Shown piece by piece: positions 47,216 to 59,719 of a stretch of 64,000 nt of DNA. Position 1 is the first letter of the stretch. Each line of letters starts with the position of its first letter. Source of the DNA: Inia geoffrensis (lineage: Eukaryota; Chordata; Mammalia; Artiodactyla; Iniidae); contig CM070908.1 in assembly GCA_036417435.1 (NCBI GenBank), positions 49,075,090 through 49,139,089 on the forward strand, written 5' to 3'. The notes under the pieces were generated by a model, which was not told the DNA's origin, did no database searches, and worked only from the letters and a program-made list of their open reading frames with translations. Position numbers and translations under genes: made by a program.

Positions 47216-50200
47216 ATGGTCATAGGAACATACATATCAATAATTACCTTAAACGTTGAATGGATTAGATGCTCCAACCAAAAGACACAGGGTTGCTGAA
47301 TGGATACAAAAACAAGACCCATCTATATGCTGTCTACAAGAGACCCACTCAGACCTAGGGACACATACAGACTGAAAGTGAGGGGATGGAAAAAGATATT
47401 CCATGCAAATGGAAATCACAAGAAAGCTGCAGTAGCGATACTCATATCAGATAAAATAGATGTTAAAAATGTTACAAGAGACAAGGAAGGACACTACATA
47501 ATGATCAAGGGATCAATCCAAGGAAAGATATAGCAATTATAAATATATATGCACCCAACATAGAAGCACCTCAATACATAAAGCAAATGTTAACTGCTAT
47601 AAAAGAGGAAACTGATAATAACACAATAATAGTGAGGGACTTCAACACCTCACTTACACCAATGGACAGATCATCCGGATAGAAAATTAATCAGGAAACA
47701 CAAGTTTTAAATGACACAATAGACCACATACATTTAATTGATATTTATAGGACATTCCATCCAAAAACAGCATATTACACTTTGTTCTCAAGTGCACATG
47801 GAACATTCTCCAGGATAGATCACATCCTGGATCACAAATCAAGAATTGGTAAATTCGAGAAAATTGAAATCATATCAAGCATCTTTTCCAACTACAACAC
47901 TATGAGATTAGAACTAAATTACAGGAAAAAAAATGTAAAAAACACAAACACATGGGGCTAAGCAATGCATTATTAAATAACCAAGAGATCACTGAAGAAA
48001 CCAAAGAGGAAAAAAAAAAATACCTAGAGAGAAATGGCAATGAAAACATGACAATCCAAAACCTATGGGAAGCAGCAAAAGCTGTTCTAAGAGGGAAGTT
48101 TATAGCAATACAGTCCTACCTCAAGAAACAAGAAAAATCTCAAGTAAACAAACTAACCTTACACCTAGAAAACTAGAGAAAGAAGAACAAACAAAACCAA
48201 AAGTTAGTAGAGGGAAAGAAATCATAAAGATTAGAGCAGAAATAAATGAAATAGAAACGAAAACAGTAGCAAAGATCAATAAAACTAAAAACTGGTTCTT
48301 TGAGTAGATAAGCGAAATTGATAAACCATTATCCAGACTCATCAAGAAAAAGAGGGAAAGGACTCAAATCAATAAAATTAGAAATGAAAAAGGAGAAGTT
48401 GCAACACACAGTGCAGAAATACAAAGCATCCTAAGAGACTACTACAAGCAACTATATGCCAATAAAATGGACAATCCAGAAAAAATGGACAAATTCTTAG
48501 AAAGGTATAACCATCCAAGACTGAACCAGGAAGAAATAGAAAATATGAACAGACCAATCACAGGTAATGAAATTGAAACTGCGATTAAAAACCTTATGAC
48601 AAACAGAAGTCCAGGGCCAGATGGCTTCACAGGTGAATTCTATCAAACATTTAGAGAAGAGCTAACACCAATCCTTCTCAAACTCTTCCAAAAAATTACA
48701 GAGAAAGGAACACTCCCAAACTCATTCTATGAGGCCACCGTCACCCTGATACCAAAACCAGACAAAGATACTACAAAAAAAGAAAATTACAGACCAATAT
48801 CACTGATGAATATAGATGCAAAAATCCTCAACAAAATACTAGCAAGAGAATGCAACAGCACATTGAAAGGATCATACACTGTGATCAAATGGGATTTATC
48901 CCAGGGATGCAAGGATTCTTCAGTATACCCAAATCCATCAATGTGATACACCGTATTAACAAATTGAAGAAAAAAAACCATATGATCATCTCAATTGATG
49001 CAGTAAAAGCTTTTGACAAAATTCAACACCCATTTATGATAAAGACTCTCCAGAAAGTGGACATAGAGGGAACCTGCCTCAACATAATAAACGCCATATA
49101 TGACAAACCCACAGCACCATCATTCTCAATGGTGAAAAATTGAAAGCATTTCCTTTAAGATCAGGAACAAGACAAGGATGTCCACTCTCACCACTATTAT
49201 TCAACATAGTTTTGGAAGTCCTAGCCATGGCAATCAGAGAAGAAAAAGAAATAAAAGGAATCCAAATTGGAAAAGAAAAATTTAAAGTTTCACTGTTCGC
49301 AGATGACGTGATACTATACATAGAAAATCCTAAAGATGCCACCAGAAAACTACTAGATCTAATCAATGAATTTGATAAAATTGGATACAAAATTAATGCA
49401 CAGAAATCTCTTGCATTCCTATGCACTAACAACAAAAGATCAGAAAGAGAAGTTAAGGAAACAATCCCATTCATCAATGCAACAAAAAGAATAAGATAGT
49501 TAGGAATAAACCTACCTAAGTAGGTAAAAGACCTGTACTCAGAAAAGTATAAGACACTTATGAAAGAAACCAAAGATGACACAAACACATGGAGAGATAT
49601 ACCATGTTCTTGGGTTGGAAGAATCAGTATTGTAAAAATTACTATTCTACCCAAAGCAATCTATAGATTCAGTGCAATCCCTATCAGATTACCAATGGCA
49701 TTTTTCACAGAACTAGAACAAAAAAATCTTAAAATTCGTGTGGAGACAGAAAAGACCCCAAATAACCAAAGCAATCTTGAGGGGAAAAAAATGGAGCTGG
49801 AGGAATCAGACTCCCTGACTTCAGACTATACTACAAAGCTACAGTAATCAAGACAATATGATACTGGCACAAAAACAGAAATATAGATCAATGGAACAGG
49901 ATAGAAAGCCCAGAGATAAACCCACGCACCTATGGTCAACTAATCTGACAAAGGAGGCAAGGATATACAATGGAGGAAAGACAGTCTCTTCAATAATTGG
50001 TGCTGGGAAAACTGGACAGCTACATGTATAAGAATGAAATTAGAATGAAATCCCTAACATCATACACAAAAATAAACTCAAAATGGATTAAAGACCTAAA
50101 TGTAAGACTGGACACTATAAAACTCTTAGGGGAAAACATAGGAAGAGCACTCTTTGACATACATCACAGCAAGATCTTTTGACCCACCTCCTAGAGTAAT

Positions 50201-51237
50201 GGAAGTAAAAACAAAAACAAACAAATCGGACCTAATGAAACTTAATAGCTTTTGCACAACAAAGGAAACTCTAAACATGATGAAAAGACAACACTCAGAA
50301 TGAGAGAAAATATTTGCAAGCAAACCAACGGACAAAGGATTAATCTCCAAAATATATAAACAGCTCATGCAGCTAAATATTAAAAAAAAAAACTAATCAA
50401 AAAAGGGCAGAAGGGGCTTCCCTGGTGGCGCAGTGGTTGAGAGTCCGCCTGCCGATGCAGGGGACACGGGTTCGTGCCACAGTCCGGGAAGATCCCACAT
50501 GCCACAGAGCGGCTGGGCCTGTGAGCCATGGCCGCTGAGCCTGCACGTCCAGAGCCTGTGCTCCGCAATGGGAGAGGCCACAGCAGTGAGAGGCCCGCGT
50601 ACCACAAAAAAAAAAAAAAAAGGGCAGAAGACCTAAATAGACATTTCACCAAAGAAGACATACAGATGGCCAAGAGGCACATGAAAAGCTGCTCAACATC
50701 ACTAATTATTAGAGAAATGCAAGTGAAAACTACAATGAGGTATCACCTCACACCAGTTAGAATGGGCATCATCAGAAAATCTGTAAACAACAAAGCTGGA
50801 GAGGGTGTGGAGAAAAGGGAACCCTCTTGCACAGTTGGTGGCAGTGTAAATTGATACAGCCACTATGGAGAACAGTATGGAGGTTCCTTAAAAAACTAAA
50901 AATAGAATTACCATATGAGCCAGCAATCCGACTACTGGGCATATATCCAAAGAAAAGCATAATTCAAAAAGACACATGTACCCGAACATTCACTGCAGCA
51001 CTATTTACAATAGCCAGGTCATGGAAGCAACCTAATGTCCACTGACGAATGGATAAAGAACATGTGGCACATATATATAATGGAATATTACTCAGCCATA
51101 AAAAGGAACGAAATTAGGTCATTTGTAGAGACATGGATGGACCTAGAGACTGTCATACAAAGTGAAGTATGTCAGAAAGAGACAAACAAATATATTAGCG
51201 CATATACGTGGAATCTAGAAAAATGGTACGGATGAAC
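47216..51237 (+). pseudogene. L1 ORF2 relic (endonuclease and reverse transcriptase, broken)
   Basis: ORF2 would start at ATG 47216. The endonuclease region is frameshifted near 47257 and again near 47347, just after the QETH-coding codons. The RT domain survives in pieces: 48467-48946 ([35 protein letters not shown]), 48850-49143 ([19 protein letters not shown]) and 49140-49499, which keeps the catalytic FADD motif at 49296-49307. The C-terminus is at 50827-51235 (SWKQPNVH, DEWIKNMWHIYIMEYYSAIK). Many stops and frameshifts plus the SINE leave no functional enzyme. Confidence 0.92.
50414..50617 (+). mobile_element. CHR-type SINE inside L1 ORF2, with perfect TSD
   Basis: Full SINE from ggcttccctggtggcgcag through the body to a 16-A tail. 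The flanks aaaagggcagaag (50401-50413 and 50618-50630) are identical and are L1 ORF2 sequence, so the SINE inserted after the L1. Its B box is changed to ggttcgtgccaca. Confidence 0.95.
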
Positions 51238-51439
51238 CAGTTTGCAAGGCAGAAATAGAGACACAGATGAAAAGAACAAATGTATGGACCCCAAGGGGGA
51301 AAAGGGGGTGGTGGTGGTGGGATGAATTAGGAGATTGGGCTTGACATATATACAGTAATATGTATAATATAGGTAACTAAAAGGAACTTGCTGTATAAAA
51401 AAAAATAAATTAAAAAAAAAATTAAATGAAACCTCTCAT

Positions 51440-54400
51440 GGGAGGCCACTCTGGTTTCTGCTTGTAGAGCCACTTCCCTAGTGATCCAGGTCCTGATCCT
51501 ACTTAGGACAATTTTATATCCTAGTCACTGTTCCCTAAATTGCATCTCAACCAGCATCTTCTAGGATCATGAAATCCTAGTTTCTTTAGACAACCAGGAT
51601 TCTTCCAGCAGGCTCTGCCTGTAAGAGGAAAGACCTCAGCTGTAAGTCATGGATTACCAGCTATCAGAGGGATTCAAAAGAGTTGGTGCAATCAGCTACT
51701 GTACCAATTTACAAATTACGGTCAAATTACCTTGGGAAAAACATGTCTCTGATTGTTGAAAAAGATTTCACTTTCAACTTATAAATGAATGTGCAGTCAT
51801 GAGTATAATGGCATGACTATTCAAACTCTTGGCATCTTTTCTGAATCACAGAGCTGTAATTTTGCCTCGCAAGATCCTGATATATTTCCAAAATTCCTTT
51901 GAGATAGATCCAACTTAATTGCAATGAGAAAGAAAATGGGCTTCCAGTCCCTATATTTCAGGAGGGTATCGTTTGAATTTGATTTGACTGGTTTCTGATA
52001 TCTTTGGTTTGTAATGCCTAAGGGTCTTTCTTTGAAACATCTTTGAAAGAATCAAAACACTTTAGAAAAACCACTCTCTAAAGTCTAGGAGGCTTTGAAA
52101 ATATTGCCTATTACTATTTTATTAATTTAAAAAATCTTTCAAAATATTGTAATAAAATCAGTCTTGCAAAGTAGGAAACATTTGGCTAAGGCATAATGTA
52201 GAGCTCAGAAATCTTTAAGAAGGAGTTTGTCAATTGGGATGCTGAAAATAAGAGATTAATGGTATTTTAGAGATCCACATTTATCGACCAGGAAATGTAG
52301 CCACATGTGTTATTAAGAGAAAAACACCCATAAAAATGTGTGTATAAAGTGGCACCATTTTGGTTAAAAATAAAGGAAAAAATAAGATAACAATTTACTT
52401 AGCTTTAGGAGGTGGCATCATGGCTAATTTTTCTCCATATCAACTGAAATTTCCAATAAAATTGTATGACTTTTAAAATTAAAAGAAAACAACACTCCTA
52501 TTTATTTTTAGGGGAAAATGGACAATTGTGGAGCCATTTACAAAATCGTAACAAATGTTTTTCATGTCATGATTTTTAATAGCAGAAATTATTTTATTTC
52601 TGTATAAATCCCTAAGTGCTTCTGATACAAAAGTAAGAGCTCAAGAATTAGTTCTAGTTGTTTTTTCAAGTTAGAACACAGACGGACTCATTGGACAATT
52701 TCTTGGGAAGTTGGACCAGAGCATTAAGGTCTAGGTAGAAAAGAAATTTCATTTCATTGAATAATGTTTTGTTTGGCATGATTTTTATACTTTATTTTTA
52801 ATCTTTTTAATCACATGTATGTGTTATTTTCAATTGCCTACATGTACAGTTAAGTTTCTTTGTTTTCTAGATTCTAATACAAAACTAGAATTGTATTTGG
52901 TATATCAGGTGTGTTAGAGAGAAGTAATTTAGGGTCCAAGAGGATGTCAAAGCCACCACTTATAGTGACAGAGACAGTACTTGCGGACATTTATTTTAAA
53001 TATTTGGAATTAGGCATATAAATACGTGACTGAAGACTGTTTCCAGTAAAACATGGGTATATGTTAGGAAATGCGTGACTTATTAGACAGAAGCTTCCCG
53101 AGGGTTTCAAAGTGAGTTTTGTCAAAGATTTGGAAGTAGGAAATCATGGATGGAACCCTTTCCCAGGAAAATAATGGTGTTCAAAGGGACCCAGGGCTTG
53201 GTACAGAAATAGAGATGGATTGACAAGTCTGAGGAGGGACTAGCTAGATTGTAGACTGTAACAAAAACGAAGGTACACAGGTGCTTGCCTCTTCAGAGGG
53301 TTACCTGTATGTAGGATTCACTTTCTCTTCCTTCCTTCTTGCAGTGAGCTGCTTAATGCATCCTTCTGGGTGGTTACCTAGTTGCACTACAGTGTCCAGC
53401 CTCTAAAGGTGAATGTGCCATAGGGCAGGAGATGTCTCTGCTGTAGAAGGATGTGTAAGACTACAGACATGCTTTCCAGGCCATTGGCTGGAGGCATTGA
53501 GTGAGTGTGGATTAAAGTACTTGGCGGGGGCGGGAAGGGGAGATTGTTCTTCCATTGATCCTCACACACTGAGGCCATCAACTCTGCTCTTCTGATGGAG
53601 GAATAGTTTACAGTTTTACCTGCCTGTAAGGCCAGAGCAAAGAGACGGGGGGGGAAAGATGGGCACCCAGAAATAAAACCGTAGTTTTGCCTACTGTGGG
53701 CTAGGATTGCAGAGCTGTAATTAGAGTATTCAGTTACAGCTTGCTTCCATCATACTTACAGACTCAGTGGAATTGTTTTATCAATACCCTGGCCTGCTCC
53801 TGCGGCCACAATGCATTATACACTTACACATCCCACTGCTGTTGATGGCAGAGACACTTAGGACCAAAGGTTCACATGAGACATATATTTTATATGTGTC
53901 CTTGAACAAAGGAAAGGAAAACTTTGCAAAATGATTCACAGAGGTTAATCTATCCATTTACAGCCAAGCAGACTGCTCCCTTAATTTCTACAATATTATA
54001 ATAAAATCATGGCTGGTTTAGTCGAAAACCTTGACAAATCAGTGAGTTTCTTTAATCTCAGTAAAGCATAATGATCTCTCTAAGCCCATTAAATAATGAT
54101 CCTGATCCTAATTTTGACTTTATTCAGTAGAAAGAAGCAATTTCTCTCATTTAAAAATCATTTGAACAGGGTGACAAGGGAAGTGAGTTTTGGGTTTTGA
54201 ATTTGTGTTTGGTTTAATAAGACTCTCTGTGCACCATAACTGGAGTAAGAAGCCTCCCATTTTCAAGCGGCATGCCACTAAGTATGTTGCTCCCTAAATT
54301 CGTCGTGTCTTTTGTAATTGTCTTATTCTGCAGGGAAATGCCACTTGGGACCTAATTTCTTTTCCCTAGTCCTCACTTTTGTCGTTTGCTCTCAAAGTGT

Positions 54401-54755
54401 ACTGAGTTTGCCCCCACCTGGAAGACATACCTGCTATGTTAGAACACTAGCACTTTCTTTTCACCTTTTATGTGATACTAATTCCTCCCTATATTTTGTA
54501 TTTAACTTAATGCGTTTCTATTATGCGCAAAAACAGGAAAACAGAAAGATAGACTAATGCACACATAAATGTAGAATGTGGATAGTTTTACCATCATGCT
54601 GCTCAATGAGAAGGGACCTGACTCAGGTATTCAGCTCTGATGAGCAGAGCTATGCACACAAAACCATTCATATTATACTCAATGAAAACATGCCATTTTG
54701 CATATGCTCACTGACGTAACCCCATGCGTAAGAGGACCCACCACTGTATTTAAAT
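51440..54755. other. Longest repeat-poor intronic block
   Basis: About 3.3 kb with no transposon I recognise apart from possible very old fragments. AT-rich, with no protein-like frame longer than about 80 residues. A short G-rich stretch lies near 53525-53540 and a G run at 53646-53653. No promoter, RNA gene or conserved motif can be claimed. Confidence 0.45.
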
Positions 54756-54759
54756 GTCT

Positions 54760-54890
54760 TTATCCTACTAGACCGTGAACTCCCTGACAGGAAGGGCCAT
54801 GTCAGAGTATCTTGGTTTTCCCTGCAGCATCGAACACACTATCTTCTTTGCACATAGTAGATGTTTAGTAAATTAAGTAATAGTAATATA
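54760..54890 (+). mobile_element. L2 LINE 3' end
   Basis: ctagaccgtgaactccctgac, ggaagggccatgtcagagta and cacatagtagatgtttagtaaa match the L2 3' terminus. The L1 at 54893 starts right at its end. Confidence 0.7.
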
Positions 54891-54892
54891 TA

Positions 54893-55395
54893 CCACATTG
54901 TCTTTATACAATGGACTATTACTCAGCCATAAAAAAAGAATGAAATAATGCCATTGGCAGCAACATGGATGGACCTAGAGATGATCATACTAAGTGAAGT
55001 AAGTCAGAAAGAGAAAGACAAATACCATATGATATCACTTATATGTGGAATCTAAAAAAATGATACAAATGAACTTATTTACAAAAGAGAAACAGACTCA
55101 CCGACATAGAAAAAAAACTTATAGTTACCAAAGGAGAAGGGGATGGAGGAGGGATAAATTAGGAGTTTGGGATTAGCAGATACAAACTACTATATAAAAA
55201 ATAGGTAAACAACAAGGACCTATTGTATAGCACAGGGAACTATATTCAGTATTCTGTAATAAACTATAAAGGTATATATATATTCAGAATATATATATTC
55301 TGAATTACTTTGCTGTACACCTGAAACTAACATAACATTGTAAATCAACTATATTCAATTTAAAAATATAAAATAAAATTAAGATTAAATAATAA
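54893..55395 (+). mobile_element. 5'-truncated L1, sense orientation
   Basis: Begins in the ORF2 C-terminal codons (caatggactattactcagcc), runs through gtgaagtaagtcagaaagag, then the 3' UTR (gatggaggagggataaatta, aacaacaaggacctattgta, tgtaaatcaactatattcaa) to an A-rich tail. A 24-bp perfect palindrome at 55282-55305 interrupts the normal 3' UTR order. Confidence 0.9.
55282..55305. repeat. Perfect 24-bp palindrome in the L1 3' UTR
   Basis: attcagaatata followed by its exact reverse complement, centred on an (AT)n. Related L1 copies lack the duplicated ttcagaat/attctgaa arms. Confidence 0.85.
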
Positions 55396-56641
55396 TAATA
55401 GGAGAGTCACATCATGGTTCAAAAGTGTCCCATATAACAGATCAATTCTATTCCAAAAACTGATGTCTTATTTTAGTGTTCCTGGCACTAGAATATCAGA
55501 ATGTTTAGGTAATTAAGCTCAGAAGTCAGAGGAAGAGAATGGAGCAGTCTGTTTCCTGTATGGTGGACCCTGTTACCCACCTTATTTGCCTCCGTTTGCT
55601 AAGTGTCTGAAGGCTGCAGCCCTTTGCATAAGTACAGACACTGTTCTTTTCTGTATAAAATGGTTCCATCCTTTTTCCAAAGATGCTTCAAAGTGGAGGT
55701 CATTTCAGATTTTAATGGTTTGGATTCTTTTCCTCAAAATGAGCACTCTTGTCTTTGGCCTCTGCATTCTAGCAGGATTTGTCTTTTGCCTTTTTTTCCC
55801 CCACACATGTAAGTTAGGCTGCAGGGCTATTGCACTGTAGCATCCTTGCTTCATTGTAATGGTCAGTCACAGGACATCAGTGCGAAAGGAAATACTGAAG
55901 AAATGATTGGGTTTCCTTGTTAGTTTGATTTTACAAGCATACATGTAGCAAAGAATTTATCAGTGCTGTCCTTCAGCTACCTCCTTTGATCAACATAATG
56001 CAGAGAACTAGGAAATCCAATAATAAGAGCAGACATTTGGCAGTCATTCAACAGTTTAGGGATGTACAAAAAAATCGAAATACAGATGCCTGGAGGCAGC
56101 CTTGAGTCCAGCAGACTTCCAGGAAGCCTGCAAATCACTCTTTCCTTCCTGCAGGCCACCTTCACTCTGTGCTCTGAGCTCAGATGACAGATGCAGAATA
56201 TTCTTAAGCCTAAGTAGAAAGAGGGGGGATTTATGGAAGGGCGATTCTTAAACATCTTCAGCTGTTAAATATGAGTGGAACTTCAGTGGAACCTGTGATT
56301 CCTAGACAAAGTGTTCACTTCTGTTTAAAAATCGTATTTGACTCACATCTGGATCGTCTTTGAAGGAAGTTGGGTTTTAACATCAAGCCATCTGTGTTTC
56401 AAGTGGGCTTTTATGACAGTCATTCTGCAGAAATATGAAATGTCGTGTGAGATTACACTCTGAGAGCGAGCCTCTCTCGGCTCATGCCACCACACATCTG
56501 AACCAGGAATTCTGGTTTGTATCATTTCCCCCACATAAAGAACCATCCGAAGTTGGTAAATATGTAAGCAGTTTACATAGAGAATTTAAGGATACGGTTG
56601 CAACACAGAAGTATAAAATTAACTGTTAAAGATGATAAAGA

Positions 56642-56913
56642 TGATACCAAAGGGGAAATGTGGGGGAGGGATAAATTAGGCATTTGGGATTAACCTACAC
56701 ACACTAATATATATAAAGTAGATAACCAACAAGGACCTACTGTATAGCACAGGGAACTCTACTCGATATTCTGTAATAACCTATATGGAAAAGAATCTGA
56801 AAGAAAATGGGTATACGTATATGTATAACTGAATCACTTCGCTGTACACCTGAAACTAGAACAACATTGTAAATCAACTATACCCCAATGTAAAATAAAA
56901 ATTAAATTTTAAA
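56642..56913 (+). mobile_element. L1 3' UTR insertion with perfect 14-bp TSD, sense orientation
   Basis: gggggagggataaattagg through ccaacaaggacctactgtat, cgctgtacacctgaaact and aaatcaactataccccaat to an A-rich tail. The flanks aaagatgataaaga (56628-56641 and 56914-56927) are identical. Confidence 0.95.
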
Positions 56914-56939
56914 AAAGATGATAAAGAGACTTTTAACAA

Positions 56940-57860
56940 AATTCAAATGAATTGTCACACAGGGGTCCAGCTGAACGGCAAAGGTCACAGAGAAGCTGCC
57001 TACAGATAACACTGAAGAAAACAAAAACAAAACGCTCTGGCAGTACCATTGTTTGTAGAACTCTGTCATAATTTCTTAATATATATATTTTGTCTTCTTG
57101 TTATAAAATCACCAGGCTTATAGTGCAATAAAAATAGCAAAACTTTAAATTAACACACCAAGTTTAAAGCATTTCGGGAAAGTATTGATTAGCTCTGCCA
57201 ATGGAGTCAGTGCATTTGGTGAATGACCTAATTAGCATGGAGATGGTTCTTTCTTGCTGCTCTCTGCTTCCCGCTAATTGCAGAACTGCTGGCCTTATCC
57301 CCCTGACAAGGAAGGAAAACAAGGACAGGGGTGTGTGGAGAAAACAGTGACATTCAGTTTTCATTCATTTGAACCTGCTGCCAAGCTTAATTCTGTAATT
57401 GAGGGAGACCAATGGCCTTTCAGTCACTGGGGCTGGTGTTTCCAGCGGGTCCCATTTTGTGGAGGATTTTAGCAGTTACCATAAAGCATTATTAGCTGGA
57501 GCTGAACTAAACTCCCTACCCTGCCTCTCACCAGATGTAGGTACAGAGGTTTCTGTTCCCAGGCTTGATGATTTGTAGTTAAGGAAAGCAAATTGAAACC
57601 AAATTGGAGTTGCTTTATTCCTTCGTAAAAGGCATCATTATTCTCTAGGGGCAGCTTCGTATTTAATTTTGTTCCTTTCTGATTGCGATGTAGTATATGC
57701 TGTCACATAAAAGTCAAGAATGCAATGTTTATTTCCAGAATTGTGGTGGTTTTTTTTGGGGGGGGTGGTGCTTGAGACATTTTACCTCTGCTTGTTCATT
57801 TTAATTGGTGAAAGTAAGTTTGTATGTAAAACACAGAACTCAGTGAAACGTTGATTCTTT
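56940..57860. other. Repeat-poor block with homeodomain-type motifs
   Basis: No transposon recognised. Around 57220-57290, cctaattagcatggagat and cgctaattgcagaac supply TAATTA/TAATTG cores, with cttaattctgtaattgaggg near 57386. This looks like the composition of conserved vertebrate intronic enhancers, but conservation is not shown here. A (T)8(G)8 run lies near 57750. Confidence 0.35.
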
Positions 57861-58479
57861 ATTTATAACTTTGCTTCCCAGGAGCCTTCAGGAGAGGAGA
57901 TATTTTGTACGTAGGGGCCGCTCTCCTTGCTGGCATGATGGCTCTTTGGAAAGACTCTCTTCCGGAAGTTCACCCATAACTTCCCCAATTCAGACAAGGC
58001 TTAGGGTGTCTCCTGCCCTCACAAGGATTTCTTCTGTTTGGATTGGAGTTCAGCCCTGGAGAACAGCATCTTGATTTTGTAATATCCTGTGTGATGTGTG
58101 TAGTGGAATAAATGGAGGAAGCCACACTGTGATAGAGGCCGAGAGTCATGAAATCATTGGTGGCGTCACTGGGTGGCAACGTGGCTAAGCCAGAGCTGTG
58201 GCTGCTTGGCATTTATATTGTTCTTTAGAGTCAAAATGTATTAACAGACAATTTTTTATTAGTTAATCTCCACTGTAGTCCTATGAAGCAACTTAGCATC
58301 TTTTAAACATGGTTTCAATTAATTTCGACAAATGTTTATTAAGCTCAGGCTATGTCCCAGAAACAAAGATATACAAAGAAATAACACCTGGTAATCGAGA
58401 CTGCTCTTTTTTTCTTCCTTCCAGTTACAATGGGCCAAGGGCAAAGTCCCTCTTTTAGCAAAGGACAGCACTTCATTCA

Positions 58480-58680
58480 TGTTCTAGAACCCCTCACACT
58501 TCCACCTTCTCAGGAACATTGCCCTATAAATTATCCCCTTATCTGCCTGAAGCTTTAATCTCTTGACTTCCACTTGATCTTTCTTATCAACGTTCAAAAG
58601 TGCCAAGAACAGTATCTGTCTCATAGTACGGGCAACAAATAAATATTTGTTGAATAACTTGAATGAATATTCAGCAGTAC
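58480..58680 (+). mobile_element. L2-like LINE 3' fragment
   Basis: cttccaccttctcaggaac at the left; agtgccaagaacagtatctgtc and caacaaataaatatttgttgaa at the right follow the L2 3' end. Old and partly degraded. Confidence 0.55.
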
Positions 58681-59070
58681 TGTACCCTGGCTTCACACTG
58701 AAACCAGCAGGGGAATAGACACACGTGTGTGTGCAAACACCTTGGCCACATTCCCAAAGACACTGATTTCATTTTCCTGGGGGTGAGAAATGAGCACTGG
58801 TCATTTTTTTAGCTCCCAAAGTGCATCTAGCATGCAGCTAAGGTTGAAAACCATAGCATCTCCTATCTTACAACCAACGAACACAAATAGCTCCTTTGAC
58901 CTCATATCCCCTTCGAGCTAAAGCTGGCTATTAATTCTCCTTCCCAGCAGCATAATGGCAAAACAGACTGTAAACACTCTCTTTACCTCCCTTAGTCTTG
59001 CTCTTCAACTACTCAAGCAGACTTCAGTTGCCTCCACTGGCCTGTAGCCAAGCATGAAAAGAAGTCCATG

Positions 59071-59227
59071 ATATACACTACTGTATATAAAATAAACAAC
59101 AAAGACCTATCTATAGCACAGGGAACTAACTAGACATTACAGTGTCTTGCAATGGCCTATAATGGAAAAGAATCTGAAGCTGTACACCTGAAACTAACAC
59201 AATATTATAAATCAACTCCAGTTAAAT
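59071..59227 (+). mobile_element. Internally deleted L1 3' UTR insertion with TSD
   Basis: atatacactactgtatataa, atagcacagggaactaac, then directly gaatctgaagctgtacacctg: the usual AT-rich segment before gctgtacacc is missing. The flanks aaagaagtccatg (59058-59070) and aaagaagtccacg (59228-59240) match at 12 of 13. Confidence 0.92.
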
Positions 59228-59719
59228 AAAGAAGTCCACGCTCCTAAAACATTGGGTCTCTCAAGCTCCCATCTTGCTCTCACTCTCAGTGGCATTTGAC
59301 ACCATCAGTCTCTCTCTCCTGCTTGGGAAGCTTTCTTACCTTGGCGATGAGACGTCTTATTCCCTTTGTATATCCTTCTTTCCCTCTCATTCTCCTTCAG
59401 CCTCCTTTGCAATCTCATTTTCCTATCTGACACTTCAGTGGTGAAGTTCAGCTCCAAACCTGGGCTCTTTGTTTCTACTTACACCAGGCACTTTTGTCTT
59501 TTTCTGTTTCTGTAAATCATATCTTCATGCTGTTGATCTCCTAGTTTATATTTCCAATCTTATTCCCTTTTCTGAGCACCAAGCTAATATATCCAGCTGC
59601 TATTTGACATTTTTAACTAGATGCCTCACAGGCATTTGTGGCTCACCATGCCTCAAACCAATATTTTAATTTTCCCTCTCCCCCGTTTGTTCCTCCTCCC
59701 AGCTCCCCATTTCTGTAGA

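Larger units (their letters stand above)
45315..51427 (+). mobile_element. Near-full-length L1 retrotransposon, inactive
   Basis: A 6.1-kb L1 with 5' UTR (45315-46228), ORF1 relic, ORF2 relic, 3' UTR (51240-51400) and A-rich tail. The flanks gaaaacctctca (45303-45314) and gaaacctctca (51428-51438) fit a TSD, so this is a complete insertion rather than a truncated one. It lies in the sense orientation of RBMS3. Both ORFs are broken by indels and stops, and a CHR SINE interrupts ORF2 at 50414-50617. It cannot move on its own; its sense poly(A) signals and internal splice sites could still affect the host transcript. Confidence 0.93.

Noticed and set aside
48467..48946. 159-residue reverse-transcriptase-like frame as an active gene
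   Set aside because: It is one piece of L1 ORF2; the frame breaks on both sides and the endonuclease is frameshifted, so no functional protein is made.
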